This document shows positions 1-8,582 of a stretch of 64,000 bases of DNA, piece after piece. Location: NCBI RefSeq assembly GCF_036409155.1, contig NZ_JAZGLW010000004.1, positions 310,001-374,000 on the forward strand. The letters run 5' to 3'. Each line of letters opens with the position of its first letter. Position 1 is the stretch's first letter. The position numbers and the translations under genes were made by a program. The notes below the pieces were generated by a model. That model did not search any database, was not told the origin of the DNA, and saw only the letters and a program-made list of their open reading frames with translations. Source of the DNA: Mycobacterium sp. 050128. GTDB taxonomy: Bacteria > Actinomycetota > Actinomycetes > Mycobacteriales > Mycobacteriaceae.

Positions 1-673
1 CCTCGCGCACTGCCACGGCCGCGATCACCAATGCCACCACCGGATCTGCCCACGCCCAGCCGAACAGGTAGTTCAGCAGCAGGCCGACCAGCAGCACGCC
101 GGATAGGTAGGTGCACAGCAGGGTCTGGTTGGAATCGGCGACCGCGCTGGCCGAACCCAGCTCGCGGCCGGCGCGGCGCTGCGCGTAGGACAGCAGTGGC
201 ATGACCACCAGCGACACGGCCGCCAAAACGATTCCGGCAGTGGATGTTCCAGCGGTCTGGCCGCCGGCCAGGGACCGGATGGATTCGGCCGTCACGTAAA
301 TCGCCAAGGCGAAGAATGACAGCGCGATGACCCGCAATGCCGCGCGTTCTCGGGTCTCGGGGTCGTGTCCGGAGAATTGCCAGTAGACCGCCGCGGCCGA
401 GGAGACCTCGATCACCGAGTCCAGTCCGAACCCGATCAACGCGGCCGACGACGCCACCGCCCCGGCCGAGAGCGCGACGATCGCCTCGATGATGTTGTAG
501 GTGATCGTCGCCGAGACCAGCAGCCGCACCCGTCGCGACAGCACGGCACGCCGTTGCGGCGCAACAAGGTTCGTGGTCTCGGTGCCGCAGCACCCGTCAT
601 TGCAGCAGTCGGTCTCCGGTGCCGACCGCGGCAACACGGGGCCGACCTGGTTCGGGGCATCCCCGTCGATCAT
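1..673 (-). CDS. Cation diffusion facilitator family metal efflux protein (3' end outside window)
   Basis: Inner-membrane divalent-cation exporter of the CDF family by inference. The reading frame starts at the ATG 671-673 and runs off the left edge after about 224 codons with no stop. The N-terminus carries a cysteine cluster (DCCNDGCCG, about residues 21-29) before the first membrane segment, a likely cytosolic metal-binding tail. Hydrophobic segments follow (AALIGFGLDSVIEV, ALSFFALAIYV, AGIVLAAVSLVVMPLLSY, YLSGVLLVGLLLNYLFGWAW). The GFGLDSVIE and SAVADSNQT stretches match the CDF membrane metal-site regions. Its start overlaps the cmtR stop (ATGA), so the two are probably translationally coupled and the gene is likely induced by the metal CmtR senses. 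The substrate is not determinable from sequence. Confidence 0.85.
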   Translation of the reverse strand, partial: MIDGDAPNQVGPVLPRSAPETDCCNDGCCGTETTNLVAPQRRAVLSRRVRLLVSATITYNIIEAIVALSAGAVASSAALIGFGLDSVIEVSSAAAVYWQFSGHDPETRERAALRVIALSFFALAIYVTAESIRSLAGGQTAGTSTAGIVLAAVSLVVMPLLSYAQRRAGRELGSASAVADSNQTLLCTYLSGVLLVGLLLNYLFGWAWADPVVALVIAAVAVRE

Positions 674-1017
674 CGCGCCGCACCCGTCTTGCCGGCGGCG
701 GGTTCGGTTAGGCACGGCTGATCGGTGTCGACGGCGAGCACCACCTGAACCAGCTCGCTCAGCGCTCGGGCCAGGTGCGCGTCGGCCAACGCGTAGCGGA
801 CCTGCCGTCCCTCGTAGCTGGCTACCACCAAGCCGCAACCACGTAGGCACGACAGGTGATTGGACACGTTCGACCGGGTCAGGCCAAGCTGGGACGCCAA
901 TTCGCCCGGGTAGCGCACGCCGTCGAGCAACGCCACCAGAATTCGGCATCGCGTCGGATCCGCCAGCGCCCGCCCCAACCGGGCCAGCGCCGATTCCCGC
1001 GCTTCACACGTCAGCAT
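670..1017 (-). CDS. cmtR: CmtR, Cd(II)/Pb(II)-sensing ArsR/SmtB repressor
   Basis: This 115-residue winged-helix metal-sensing repressor releases DNA on binding Cd(II) or Pb(II), as known for M. tuberculosis CmtR. The ligands described there fall at exactly the same positions here: Cys57 and Cys61 in LSCLRGC on the recognition helix, and Cys102 in DQPC of the C-terminal tail. The N-terminus MLTCEARESALARLGRALADPTRCRILVAL is almost the textbook CmtR start. The ATG at 1015-1017 lies 9 bases from a palindrome that is a good operator. Downstream it overlaps a CDF exporter gene by 4 bases. In M. tuberculosis, from memory, cmtR is associated with the P-type ATPase ctpG, so this exporter pairing differs. 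Confidence 0.95.
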   Translation of the reverse strand: MLTCEARESALARLGRALADPTRCRILVALLDGVRYPGELASQLGLTRSNVSNHLSCLRGCGLVVASYEGRQVRYALADAHLARALSELVQVVLAVDTDQPCLTEPAAGKTGAAR

Positions 1018-1026
1018 TCGCAGAAT

Positions 1027-1046
1027 AATACAGCCGTGACTGTATT
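1027..1046. promoter_or_regulatory. Probable CmtR operator/promoter
   Basis: A perfect inverted repeat AATACAG-CCGTGA-CTGTATT (7-base arms, 6-base spacer) sits in the 33-base gap between the glycosyltransferase stop and the cmtR start. This is where an autoregulated ArsR-family operator would overlap the promoter. That it is bound by CmtR is inference from position and symmetry. Confidence 0.7.
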
Positions 1047-1050
1047 GTTG

Positions 1051-2211
1051 CTAGGGCCCCGCGCGGGCGGCCTCTTCCAGGAGATCGGCCGCGCAGCCGA
1101 CGCTTTCGGCCGGCGTGGCCATCAGGGCCGCAATCGCACGGGCGCGGGTGGTGTACTCCGGAGCCAGGATGCAGCGCAGTGCCGCGACCAGCGAATCCAG
1201 CGTGGTCGTCCGAAATTCGCCGCCGGAGCCGACTTTCAGCCGTTGCACGGTCTCGGCCCAGACCTGTTGATCGTCGACCCCGAGTCCGAGGATCAACGCC
1301 GGGATTCCGGCCCGCATGCCCGCTGCCGTGGTGCCGGCGCCGCCGTGGTGCACGACCGCGCGGCACGCCGGGAATACGGTCGCATGGTTCACCTCGCCGA
1401 CGACTTTGACGTGGTCGAAGTGCGCAGCGACGGTGAAGTCATTGGGGCCGGAGCAAATCAGTGCCCGCTCGCCCAGCTGTGCGCAGGCCTCGGTGATCAC
1501 CGAGACCGTGTCGGCCGAGGCGACCCGCACGCCGCTGCCGAAGCCGAAGTAGATCGGCGGCGTCCCGGCCTCGATCCACGCCAACGCCTCGCCGTCGGCA
1601 TCCGCCGGCAACTCCAAAGTCAGGGAGCCGACGAATGGACGACGCAGACCCTGTTGGGCCCAGTGCGCGGCCAGCCCGGGGAAACAGAGCCTGTCATAGG
1701 CCTGGATCTCCAGCGCGTTCGATCCGGGTGCCTGCGCCAGGCCCAGTTCGGCGCGCTGGGCGTCTTCGGCCTCGGCGGCCAGGCCGGCCAGCATGTCATT
1801 GGTCCCCGCCGCGCCGTCCGGGAAGAAGTGCAGCGCGGCCCGCGGAATGCCGTGGTAGTGCGCGACGTTAGCGGCCAGTCCCTGCTCGCTCTTGCCCGTC
1901 AGCACCAGGTCGGCGCCGTTCGCGAGCTCCAGCAGCGACGCGCCCCACTGCGCCCAGGCCGCGCGGATCTGATCCGTGACCGCGGCCATCATGAGGACCG
2001 GATTCTGCAGCGTCGTGTGCGAGAAGTCCTTGTGTTGTGGCGGATCCGGTCCGAACGCGCCCGCGGCGAGCCCGGCCGATTCCACGAAGCCGATCATGTT
2101 GGGCGTGACCGCCATCGACACGTCGTGACCCCGACGCAACAGCTCCCTGCCGACGGCCGCGAAGGGTTCGATGTCGCCGCGGCTGCCGTAGCCGGCGAGC
2201 GCAAATTTCAC
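1051..2211 (-). CDS. GT1-family glycosyltransferase (UDP-glycosyltransferase fold)
   Basis: This 386-residue GT-B glycosyltransferase resembles those that decorate mycobacterial glycolipids such as glycopeptidolipids (GtfA/Rv1524/Rv1526c type). The N-terminus LAGYGSRGDIEPFAAVGREL is the acceptor-side signature of this family. The C-terminal donor site carries CRAVVHHGGAGTTAAGMRAG (about residues 283-302), the HHGGAGT sugar-nucleotide motif. Length matches the family (about 400-430) if slightly short. The start is a GTG at 2209-2211 with GTGAGG about 10 bases upstream. It lies upstream of cmtR on the same strand, but the cmtR operator between them suggests separate transcripts. Acceptor and sugar cannot be told from sequence. 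Confidence 0.88.
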   Translation of the reverse strand: MKFALAGYGSRGDIEPFAAVGRELLRRGHDVSMAVTPNMIGFVESAGLAAGAFGPDPPQHKDFSHTTLQNPVLMMAAVTDQIRAAWAQWGASLLELANGADLVLTGKSEQGLAANVAHYHGIPRAALHFFPDGAAGTNDMLAGLAAEAEDAQRAELGLAQAPGSNALEIQAYDRLCFPGLAAHWAQQGLRRPFVGSLTLELPADADGEALAWIEAGTPPIYFGFGSGVRVASADTVSVITEACAQLGERALICSGPNDFTVAAHFDHVKVVGEVNHATVFPACRAVVHHGGAGTTAAGMRAGIPALILGLGVDDQQVWAETVQRLKVGSGGEFRTTTLDSLVAALRCILAPEYTTRARAIAALMATPAESVGCAADLLEEAARAGP

Positions 2212-2398
2212 AGGGCGACCTCACTCGCGGAAATACCTACACGTCGACTGTTCGACCTTGGCGGTCGTGGCACTCGAGCGCAAGCCGGGCAGGCAGCGGC
2301 CGATGCACCCACGCATTCTTAGCATTTTCATATTTTTCTGCGCTGAACACCCCTTTGTGTCGTCACGTCCAGGCGGTTGCAGTAACTTCGGTGCGATC

Positions 2399-3082
2399 AT
2401 GGAAGCTCTTTTGCTGGCGCTTGCCGGTCTGGCCTTCCTCGACTCGCTGAATGTCCTCAACGTGGGCGTCGTCTCAGCCGTCGTCTACGCCAGCCGACTC
2501 GATCGCCGCTCACCGATCCCGGGCGGACTGAGCTTTATCGCAGGGTTGTTCGCGATCACCACGACGTTCGGCGTCTGCACCGTACTCGGGCTGGGAATCT
2601 TGAAGCACTCGGTCGACTTCAAAATCACTCCGGCGCTTCACTTTTGGGGCCAGTTAGTGCTGGGCGTGGTGCTGATGTGCCTGGCCTACTTTCCGTTGAC
2701 CGCGCAAACCTCGGCGCCCGGTTGGGCGCTGGCGGCCATGCGGCAGCGCCCCTGGCTGCTCGGAATCCTCGGCGCCGCGGTCGGCACCGGGCAGGCGCCG
2801 ACCTCAATTCCCTACATCACCGGGCTGGCCATGCTCGCTGCGCTGCATCCGCGACCGTCGGCCTGGCCACTGCTGGTTTACGCCTACTGGACGCTGGCAC
2901 TGACGCCGTCCCTGGTGATCCTGTTTCTCGCCACCCGCAAGACCAAGCGGGCCGTCCGCATCCAGCGGGGCATCGTGCGCGGCCTGACTCGCTACGGTCC
3001 GATCTCGGTGCGCATATTATTTCTGGTCGTCGGTGTCGGACTCGTAGCGGATGCTCTGCTGTTCCGCAGCGTCCTGTGGTGA
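2399..3082 (+). CDS. Six-helix membrane protein, GAP/Sap (SfLAP)-like
   Basis: A 227-residue polytopic membrane protein with about six hydrophobic segments. Start chosen at the ATG 2399-2401, because the open frame extending upstream encodes unlikely, non-hydrophobic sequence. The pattern MEALLLALAGLAFLDSLNVLNVGVV..., the gap before a second pair of helices, and the length resemble the mycobacterial GAP/Sap proteins involved in glycolipid or sulfolipid export. That assignment is by resemblance only. Flanking glycosyltransferases (1051-2211, 3097-4245) support an envelope-glycolipid role. It could instead be an unrelated LysE-type exporter. Confidence 0.6.
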   Translation: MEALLLALAGLAFLDSLNVLNVGVVSAVVYASRLDRRSPIPGGLSFIAGLFAITTTFGVCTVLGLGILKHSVDFKITPALHFWGQLVLGVVLMCLAYFPLTAQTSAPGWALAAMRQRPWLLGILGAAVGTGQAPTSIPYITGLAMLAALHPRPSAWPLLVYAYWTLALTPSLVILFLATRKTKRAVRIQRGIVRGLTRYGPISVRILFLVVGVGLVADALLFRSVLW

Positions 3083-3096
3083 AGCTAGCCTGAGCG

Positions 3097-4245
3097 GTGA
3101 GAACTCTGGTGCACGATGCTGGGAATCGAGGCACGCCGGTGACGGAAGCAGCCCGTCGTCCGATCCGCGTGCTACTGATCGGGAATGCCCCGGCGGGGCC
3201 CAACAGCCGCGGGGGTATGGCGACGCTGATGCGCCTGCTGCTGGAGGACACCGATTCGCGATTCCACGTGCGCCTGGTGACCACCTATATCGACGACTCG
3301 CTCCCCGCGCAGCTGTGGACCGGCATTACGGGGATGCTCAAGGCGTCGGCCCTGCTGTTGTTCGGCTCCGTCGACGTGCTGCACGTCCACTATTCGTTGC
3401 GCGGCAGCGTCGTCCGCAAGTCGGTGCCGTTGTTCGTCGCACGGCGTCGCGGCATCCCGACCATCGTTCATTGCCACAGCTCCCACTTCTTCGCGTGGCT
3501 GGACGAGCTGTCCTGGCCGCGGCGCCTCGCGGTGCGCGCGGCGTTGCGCGCCGACTATTCGGTGGTGCTCGGTCATACCCACTTCGAGGGGCTCCGTTCG
3601 AGCCTCGGTTTCGACGAAGCCAAGATCCGGGTCCTCTACAACCCGGTGGTCATCCCTGCCACCGTTCCGTCGCCGCGTACCGGCCAGCCGTTGCGGATGG
3701 TGTCGCTGGGCAGGCTGGGCACCAATAAGGGGAGTTACGACCTGGTTCGGGCGATCAACATGTTGCCCAACAAGATTCGCAGCGGGTTGCGGCTTACACT
3801 CGCCGGCGATGGGGAAGTGGACGAGGTGCGGGAGTTTGTCCACAGCAACGCACTCGACGACACCATCGACGTCGTCGGCTGGGTCGGGCCCGAGCGCCGC
3901 GACGAGCTGTTGGCCGAGTCGTCGATCTTCGTATTGCCCAGCTACAGCGAGGGCCTTCCGATGGCGGTGCTGGAAGCGATGGCCAACGGCGTGGTGCCGG
4001 TGACCACCGCGGTGGGCGCGATACCGGAGGTGGTCACCGACAAAGTGAACGGACTGCTGGTCCGACCGGGCGACGCTGCTCAACTGTCCGACACGCTGCA
4101 GTCGCTGATCGTCGATGTCGAGCTGCGCAACCGACTCGCCGCGGCGGCCTACACGCGGGCGTGCGAATTCGACGTCGCCCGCTGGCGAGAAGGCCTGCAC
4201 GACGTGTGGCTTGCGGCCGCCGGGGTGACCGCCGGTCGCCGCTAG
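3097..4245 (+). CDS. GT4-family glycosyltransferase
   Basis: A retaining GT-B glycosyltransferase of the Glycos_transf_4/1 type, 382 residues from the GTG at 3097. The N-terminal domain opens with RVLLIGNAPAGPNSRGGMATLM (glycine-rich acceptor loop). The donor domain has SLGRLGTNKGSYDLVRAI and the catalytic E-x7-E stretch SYSEGLPMAVLEAMANGVVPV, followed by GAIPEVV. An alternative GTG at 3139 with GAGG just upstream would remove 14 residues that precede the conserved domain and may be the true start. Its 3' end overlaps the convergent deacetylase gene by 4 bases. Likely substrate: envelope polysaccharide or glycolipid (inference). Confidence 0.88.
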   Translation: MRTLVHDAGNRGTPVTEAARRPIRVLLIGNAPAGPNSRGGMATLMRLLLEDTDSRFHVRLVTTYIDDSLPAQLWTGITGMLKASALLLFGSVDVLHVHYSLRGSVVRKSVPLFVARRRGIPTIVHCHSSHFFAWLDELSWPRRLAVRAALRADYSVVLGHTHFEGLRSSLGFDEAKIRVLYNPVVIPATVPSPRTGQPLRMVSLGRLGTNKGSYDLVRAINMLPNKIRSGLRLTLAGDGEVDEVREFVHSNALDDTIDVVGWVGPERRDELLAESSIFVLPSYSEGLPMAVLEAMANGVVPVTTAVGAIPEVVTDKVNGLLVRPGDAAQLSDTLQSLIVDVELRNRLAAAAYTRACEFDVARWREGLHDVWLAAAGVTAGRR

Positions 4246-5276
4246 CGGCGCGGCAGCCCACCGGAGACCATGAGCCGGAAGTAGTCGAACGACGAATTGC
4301 TGCCCACCGCCAGCCGCGGCAACCCCATTGGGTCGCAACGGCGGTCGGCGAATCCCGGCGTGGTCGACAACGCCCAGCGCACCCCTCGGCTACGCAGTGC
4401 GTCGCGGGCGCGGGCGTCGAAATCCTGCGCCCGGCCATTCGGGTAGGCGAAAACCGTTGGTGTTCGGCCGGTTTCACGTTCGAGAGCCACGCAGGAATCC
4501 GCGATCTCACGCTCGACCTTGTCGTCGCTGCAGCGGGCCAGGATCGGATGGGTGACCGAATGCGGATATAGCGTCACCAGACCGTCGCGGGCCATCTCCC
4601 GCGCTTCGTCCCAGGACAGCATCCGAAACGGTCCCCCGTCGCCGCTGTCGCGATAGCCCAGTGCACCGAAAACGTTGTCCAGCAGCGCAATCCGTTGCGC
4701 GTCAGCCAGGTCTTTGCACCGCTGCACCGCCCTCGCGTAGACCGCGCCGCGGTTGGCTGTCCCCTCGAGCGAACAAGCGCCCAGCCCCAGGGCGGCCAGA
4801 TCGATCTCGGTCGCGGTGGTGTGTGCGATCGCGAGCCAAAGCCGGTCGGGCCAAAGGGTTTCGCCGCTGTCCATCGGGCCGGTCGCGAGAAACACCGCGG
4901 CGGGCAGGCCCAGCTCGCGCAGCACCGGGACCGCGTGCGTGGCGAGGTTGCGGGTGCCGTCGTCGAACGTGATCGCCAGCGCGCGCGGCGGCAACGTCCC
5001 CCCGGCAAGCCGGTCCAGGGCCTCCTCGAGTGCAAGGACGGTGAAGTGTTCGCGGATGTACTCGAGTTGACGGCGATACATAGCCAAGTCCAGGACATGC
5101 CAGCACGCGGGCGACAACGATTGTTCTTCCACGCCGTGGAACATCACGATCGCCAGCGCATCCCGGTGGCGCCGGCGGGTTAACGCCGGTACGCCGGCGG
5201 CGCAGAGCACCCCGGCCGCGATGTTCTTGACGGCCGCACGGGCCGCGGGTGCGGCGAGGTCGCTCAGTCGTGCCAT
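4242..5276 (-). CDS. Polysaccharide deacetylase (NodB-type, CE4)
   Basis: A 344-residue carbohydrate esterase family 4 protein. The NodB fold is marked by motif 1 ALAITFDDGTRNL (about residues 99-111), with the paired aspartates for catalysis and metal binding, and by the second motif HSVTHP, giving the two metal-binding histidines. The C-terminal VFAYPNGRAQDFDARA corresponds to motif 3. A hydrophobic N-terminal region (VKNIAAGVLCAAGVPAL) may anchor it in the membrane. It would remove N- or O-acetyl groups from a surface glycan. The position beside two glycosyltransferases suggests the same glycan is synthesised and edited here. Convergent with the GT4 gene. Confidence 0.88.
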   Translation of the reverse strand: MARLSDLAAPAARAAVKNIAAGVLCAAGVPALTRRRHRDALAIVMFHGVEEQSLSPACWHVLDLAMYRRQLEYIREHFTVLALEEALDRLAGGTLPPRALAITFDDGTRNLATHAVPVLRELGLPAAVFLATGPMDSGETLWPDRLWLAIAHTTATEIDLAALGLGACSLEGTANRGAVYARAVQRCKDLADAQRIALLDNVFGALGYRDSGDGGPFRMLSWDEAREMARDGLVTLYPHSVTHPILARCSDDKVEREIADSCVALERETGRTPTVFAYPNGRAQDFDARARDALRSRGVRWALSTTPGFADRRCDPMGLPRLAVGSNSSFDYFRLMVSGGLPRR

Positions 5277-5345
5277 GTTTTGCTACGCCTTGCCGTGAGT
5301 ATCGCCGTTTGCCTATCGTTTACCTGGAAGTTCGGGGGTGATTCT

Positions 5346-5690
5346 ATGCTCGGGTCCATGAAAACAGCACTCGCGGCGTCTTTCATCGCCCTGTCCGCAC
5401 TGCTGTGTTCAGTGCCGGCGGTCGCCAACGCCGACCCGGAGAATACGCCCGACTACATCAACTACCTGGACCAGAACAACATTCATTACTCCAGCCGCGA
5501 GACGATCGTCCATGTGGGCACGACCCTGTGCAACGAGCTGCGCAACAACATCCTCACACCGGAGCAGGCCCTGCAGCGTATTCAGAACTTGGGGTACAGC
5601 CAGCAGCAGACCAAGGTGATCGCCTTCGCCGCGGTCGAGGCGTTCTGCCCGGACATGGATGCCGACGCCCAGAAACCGCCCAAGTCCTAG
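5346..5690 (+). CDS. DUF732 secreted protein
   Basis: A 114-residue exported mycobacterial protein of the DUF732 family, function unknown. Signal peptide MLGSMKTALAASFIALSALLCSVPAVANA, probable cleavage before DPENTPDYINYLDQ. The mature part has the family pattern: aspartate-rich start, YLDQNNIHYSS, a cysteine in TTLCNELR paired with VEAFCPD, and helices in between. Start chosen at the ATG 5346 because GGGGGTG lies 6-7 bases upstream. A second ATG at 5358 is possible. The longer upstream frame is not needed. Confidence 0.85.
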   Translation: MLGSMKTALAASFIALSALLCSVPAVANADPENTPDYINYLDQNNIHYSSRETIVHVGTTLCNELRNNILTPEQALQRIQNLGYSQQQTKVIAFAAVEAFCPDMDADAQKPPKS

Positions 5691-5938
5691 ACCGGTCACT
5701 CCCGGTTTCGTGATCGTTCTTGGCATTTGGCGTCGCCGTCCGGCGCTTTTGGTGACGGTGATGTTATTTGCGCGAAAGTTTGCTGTGCGCGCCGGCGTGG
5801 CCATGGCGTCTGTGTTGTGCGTCCGCCCGGCGGCACCCGTCCCAATAACCCTGCGAGGGAAGCGGATACCGGAGCCGCCCTAGACGGGCGAGCAGAACTT
5901 CACCCTCAAACGAGGGCCGGGCTGGGTATGGTGAGCCC

Positions 5939-7984
5939 GTGGAGGGAAGGGAGTTCGGCCGCTATCGGCTCGTTGAGTTGTTGGGCCGCGGCGATCTGGG
6001 GGAGGTGTGGCGTGCGCATGACACCGAGACCGCCAATCGCACTGCCGCGATAAAGCTGCTCCCGCCACAGCTGGCTGCCGATCCCGCGATCGCGGAGCAG
6101 TTCCGCCGGGAAGCGGCCGCGGCGGCACGACTGAACAACCCACACATCGTGCCCATCCACGACTACGGCGAAATCGGCGCGCAGCTCTACATCGACATGG
6201 AGCTCATCGACGGGCGCAACCTGCAAGAGGTGTTGGCGGACGGGCCGATCGAACCGGCTCGTGCGGTGCGCATCATCGGGCAGGTGGCCGACGCGCTGCA
6301 CGCCGTGCACGAGATCGGCCTGGTCCATGGCGATGTCAAGCCCTCCAACATCCTGATTGATCGCGACGACTTCGCTTACCTCGTCGATCTCGGGATCGCC
6401 CGGTTGGCGCCCTGGTACGAGACGCGATTGACGAATTCCGACAACGAGGTCGTCAGTTGGCATTACATGGCGCCCGAGCGATCCGGGGCTCGCGAGGCCG
6501 ACGCCCGCGCCGACATCTACTCGCTGGCGTGCGTGCTCTATGAATGCCTGACGGGACAGCCACCCTTCGCCGGCGATACGTGGCTTTTCGCCGCACACCT
6601 GAGCACCCCGCCGCCGCGACCGTCTGTCACCCGGCCCGGCGTGCCCGCGCGCCTCGACGACGTCATCGCCACCGGCATGGCGAAAGACCCCGCCAACCGG
6701 TATGCCACCACGCTCGCGCTGGCCGACGCCGCTGACGACGTCATCGCCGCTACCACCCGGGCTCCAGTCAGGGCCAGACACGCGGTACCCGATGGCCACG
6801 GACAACCCGCGCCCCCACCGCAGCCGGAGCCTTACCCCGCCGCGAACGGGTACGTCGCGGACCCGGCGCCGCCGGTTACCTCGTATCTCGCCGACCCTCC
6901 GCCGCCGGTCACCTCGTATCTCGCCGACCCTCCGCCGCCGGTCACCTCGTATCTCGCCGACCCTCCGCCGCCGGTCACCTCGTATCTCGCGGTCGATGCA
7001 GCACCCGCCGACGAACCGTCCGATCTGGAAGCGTTCCAGCAACCGTGGTCCGACGACGCCGACACCCCGCCGCGGCGCCCGTGGTGGCGCCGACCGGTCA
7101 TCGTGATTCCAGCCGCGCTGGCGATAGGGGCCGTCGTCGTGCTCGCCTTCGTCTTCATCGTCGGGCAGCTCGAGATCGATCACGCCAAGCAGCCCAATCA
7201 ACATCACGATCCCTCGTACGGTGCACAGGTCACGTTGCCGTTCAACGGGCTTGGCCACCCCGCGGATGTGGAGGTTGACCCCGCCGGCAACATCTACGTC
7301 GCCGACGACATCAACAATCGGGTGCTCAAACTGGCGCCGGGCTCCAACGTCCCGATCGAACTTCCCTTCACCGGCCTCAACTCGCCCGAGGGTGTGGCGG
7401 GGGATAGCGCCGGAAACCTGTATGTCGCTGACACCAACAACAATCGGGTGCTCAAGCTGCCGGCCGGCTCGAGCACCCAGATGGTGCTGCCGTTCACCGG
7501 CCTGCACCGGCCCCAGGGTGTGGCGACGGACGAAGCAGGCGCTCTCTATCTCGCCGACACCGACGCCAATCGCGTGCTGGAGCTACCGGCCGGCTCGGGC
7601 AGCCCGATCGAGCTGCCGTTGACCGGCCTGAACGCACCCGAGGGTGTGGGCCTCGACAAGGCGCGCAATGTCTACATCGCCGACTCGGGCAACAGCCGGG
7701 TGGTGAAGCTGGAGGCGGACTCAAACCGCCAGAGCGTGGTGCCGTTCAGCGGCCTGTTCACCCCGGGCGACCCCAGCGGTGTCGCGGTGGACAGCGGGGG
7801 CGACATCTTCGTCACCGACTACACCGACAACCGGGTGCTGAAAATGGAAGCCGGGACGCAGCGGCAGAGCGTGCTGCCCTTCGTCGGGCTTAACCACCCC
7901 AGCGGTATCGCGGTGGACAAGGCCGTCAACCTCTTTGTCACGGACTACACGGGCGACCGGGTCGTCAAGCTGCCCGCGAAGTGA
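5939..7984 (+). CDS. PknD-like transmembrane Ser/Thr kinase with NHL beta-propeller
   Basis: A 681-residue receptor-like kinase. Kinase domain about residues 7-270: glycine loop LGRGDLGEVW, lysine 39 in AAIKLL, catalytic loop HGDVKPSN (130-137), metal-binding DLG (150-152), YMAPE (176-180). The usual HRD arginine is Gly131, making it a non-RD kinase. The activation segment has SWHYMAPE instead of GTxxYMAPE. A proline-rich linker with four 11-residue repeats (about 308-351) precedes one membrane helix (about 385-407). Six NHL-type blades (LPFTGLxxPxGVAxDxxGNxYVADxxNNRVLKL) fill the exterior, as in PknD. GTG start. The paralogous M. tuberculosis PknD sits elsewhere with pst genes, so the symbol is not transferred. 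Confidence 0.93.
   Translation: MEGREFGRYRLVELLGRGDLGEVWRAHDTETANRTAAIKLLPPQLAADPAIAEQFRREAAAAARLNNPHIVPIHDYGEIGAQLYIDMELIDGRNLQEVLADGPIEPARAVRIIGQVADALHAVHEIGLVHGDVKPSNILIDRDDFAYLVDLGIARLAPWYETRLTNSDNEVVSWHYMAPERSGAREADARADIYSLACVLYECLTGQPPFAGDTWLFAAHLSTPPPRPSVTRPGVPARLDDVIATGMAKDPANRYATTLALADAADDVIAATTRAPVRARHAVPDGHGQPAPPPQPEPYPAANGYVADPAPPVTSYLADPPPPVTSYLADPPPPVTSYLADPPPPVTSYLAVDAAPADEPSDLEAFQQPWSDDADTPPRRPWWRRPVIVIPAALAIGAVVVLAFVFIVGQLEIDHAKQPNQHHDPSYGAQVTLPFNGLGHPADVEVDPAGNIYVADDINNRVLKLAPGSNVPIELPFTGLNSPEGVAGDSAGNLYVADTNNNRVLKLPAGSSTQMVLPFTGLHRPQGVATDEAGALYLADTDANRVLELPAGSGSPIELPLTGLNAPEGVGLDKARNVYIADSGNSRVVKLEADSNRQSVVPFSGLFTPGDPSGVAVDSGGDIFVTDYTDNRVLKMEAGTQRQSVLPFVGLNHPSGIAVDKAVNLFVTDYTGDRVVKLPAK
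6860..6991 (+). repeat. Four tandem 33-bp repeats inside the kinase linker
   Basis: Four in-frame 33-base units (6860-6892, 6893-6925, 6926-6958, 6959-6991) encode DPPPPVTSYLA or a close variant (first copy DPAPP). Units 2 and 3 are identical at the DNA level over nearly the full length, implying recent slippage or amplification. The linker length may vary between strains. Confidence 0.95.
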
Positions 7985-8020
7985 TGCACCCGGCGAACGA
8001 AGAGTTGGCCAAGTGCTCAC

Positions 8021-8527
8021 ATGGCGGAAACCCGCTCATGGCACGGTGACCGCGTGACAGCCGAATCGCGGGTCAGCCAATCGCGCGCGGTGGACCGATT
8101 CCACAAGTCCTGCGAGGCGGTCGTCAGCCGGCTTCCGTTCGGGCTCAATTCGATCATCGCCCCGACGTTCCTCGGTTTCTGCGTGATCAACGGCTTCACC
8201 TTCAGCGTCGATCTCGTACTGCTCACCACACTGCGCGACGGCCTCGACCTTCCGGTACCGATTGCCGTCACAGTCTCCTACGCTTGCGCCTTCGCGCTGA
8301 GCTACGTGCTCAACCGCACCTTCAACTTTCAGTCCCACGGCGCGGTCGGCTCCCAGGTTGCGGTTTACGTCGTCGTGGTCGTCGTCAACTACCTGGCTTT
8401 CATCCTCGGGGTGACCACGCTGCTGTCGGCTATGGGGCTGCAGTACCAGCTGTCGCGAATCGTCGCGGGCATGTGCGAAGCGGTGTACATGTATAGCGCG
8501 ATGCGATGGGTGGTCTTCCGCCGCTGA
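8021..8527 (+). CDS. GtrA-family membrane protein
   Basis: A 168-residue small integral membrane protein of the GtrA/DPMS type, thought to flip or present polyprenyl-phosphate-linked sugars. Four hydrophobic segments (FLGFCVINGFTFSVDLVLL, PIAVTVSYACAFALSYVLN, QVAVYVVVVVVNYLAFIL, LSRIVAGMCEAVYMY). The family hallmark ALSYVLNRTFNF follows helix 2 and WVVFRR closes the protein. The start could be the ATG 8021 or the GTG 8054. The cytosolic N-terminus is long for the family. It lies in tandem behind the kinase gene with a 36-base gap, so it may be co-transcribed. Confidence 0.85.
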   Translation: MAETRSWHGDRVTAESRVSQSRAVDRFHKSCEAVVSRLPFGLNSIIAPTFLGFCVINGFTFSVDLVLLTTLRDGLDLPVPIAVTVSYACAFALSYVLNRTFNFQSHGAVGSQVAVYVVVVVVNYLAFILGVTTLLSAMGLQYQLSRIVAGMCEAVYMYSAMRWVVFRR

Positions 8528-8582
8528 CCCGCGCGCGATCGCTGCCTAGGGTGGAAGCGATCCAATGTAGAGGAGGCAGCCC

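Noticed and set aside
856..2322. 488-codon plus-strand open frame
   Set aside because: Antisense to cmtR and the GT1 gene, with low-complexity Arg/Gly/Gln translation; a high-GC shadow.
6860..6991. CRISPR-like array of 33-bp units
   Set aside because: No spacers, perfectly in frame, encodes a proline-rich linker.
5906..7507. 533-codon minus-strand open frame
   Set aside because: Antisense to the kinase; repetitive R/G/V sequence without domains.
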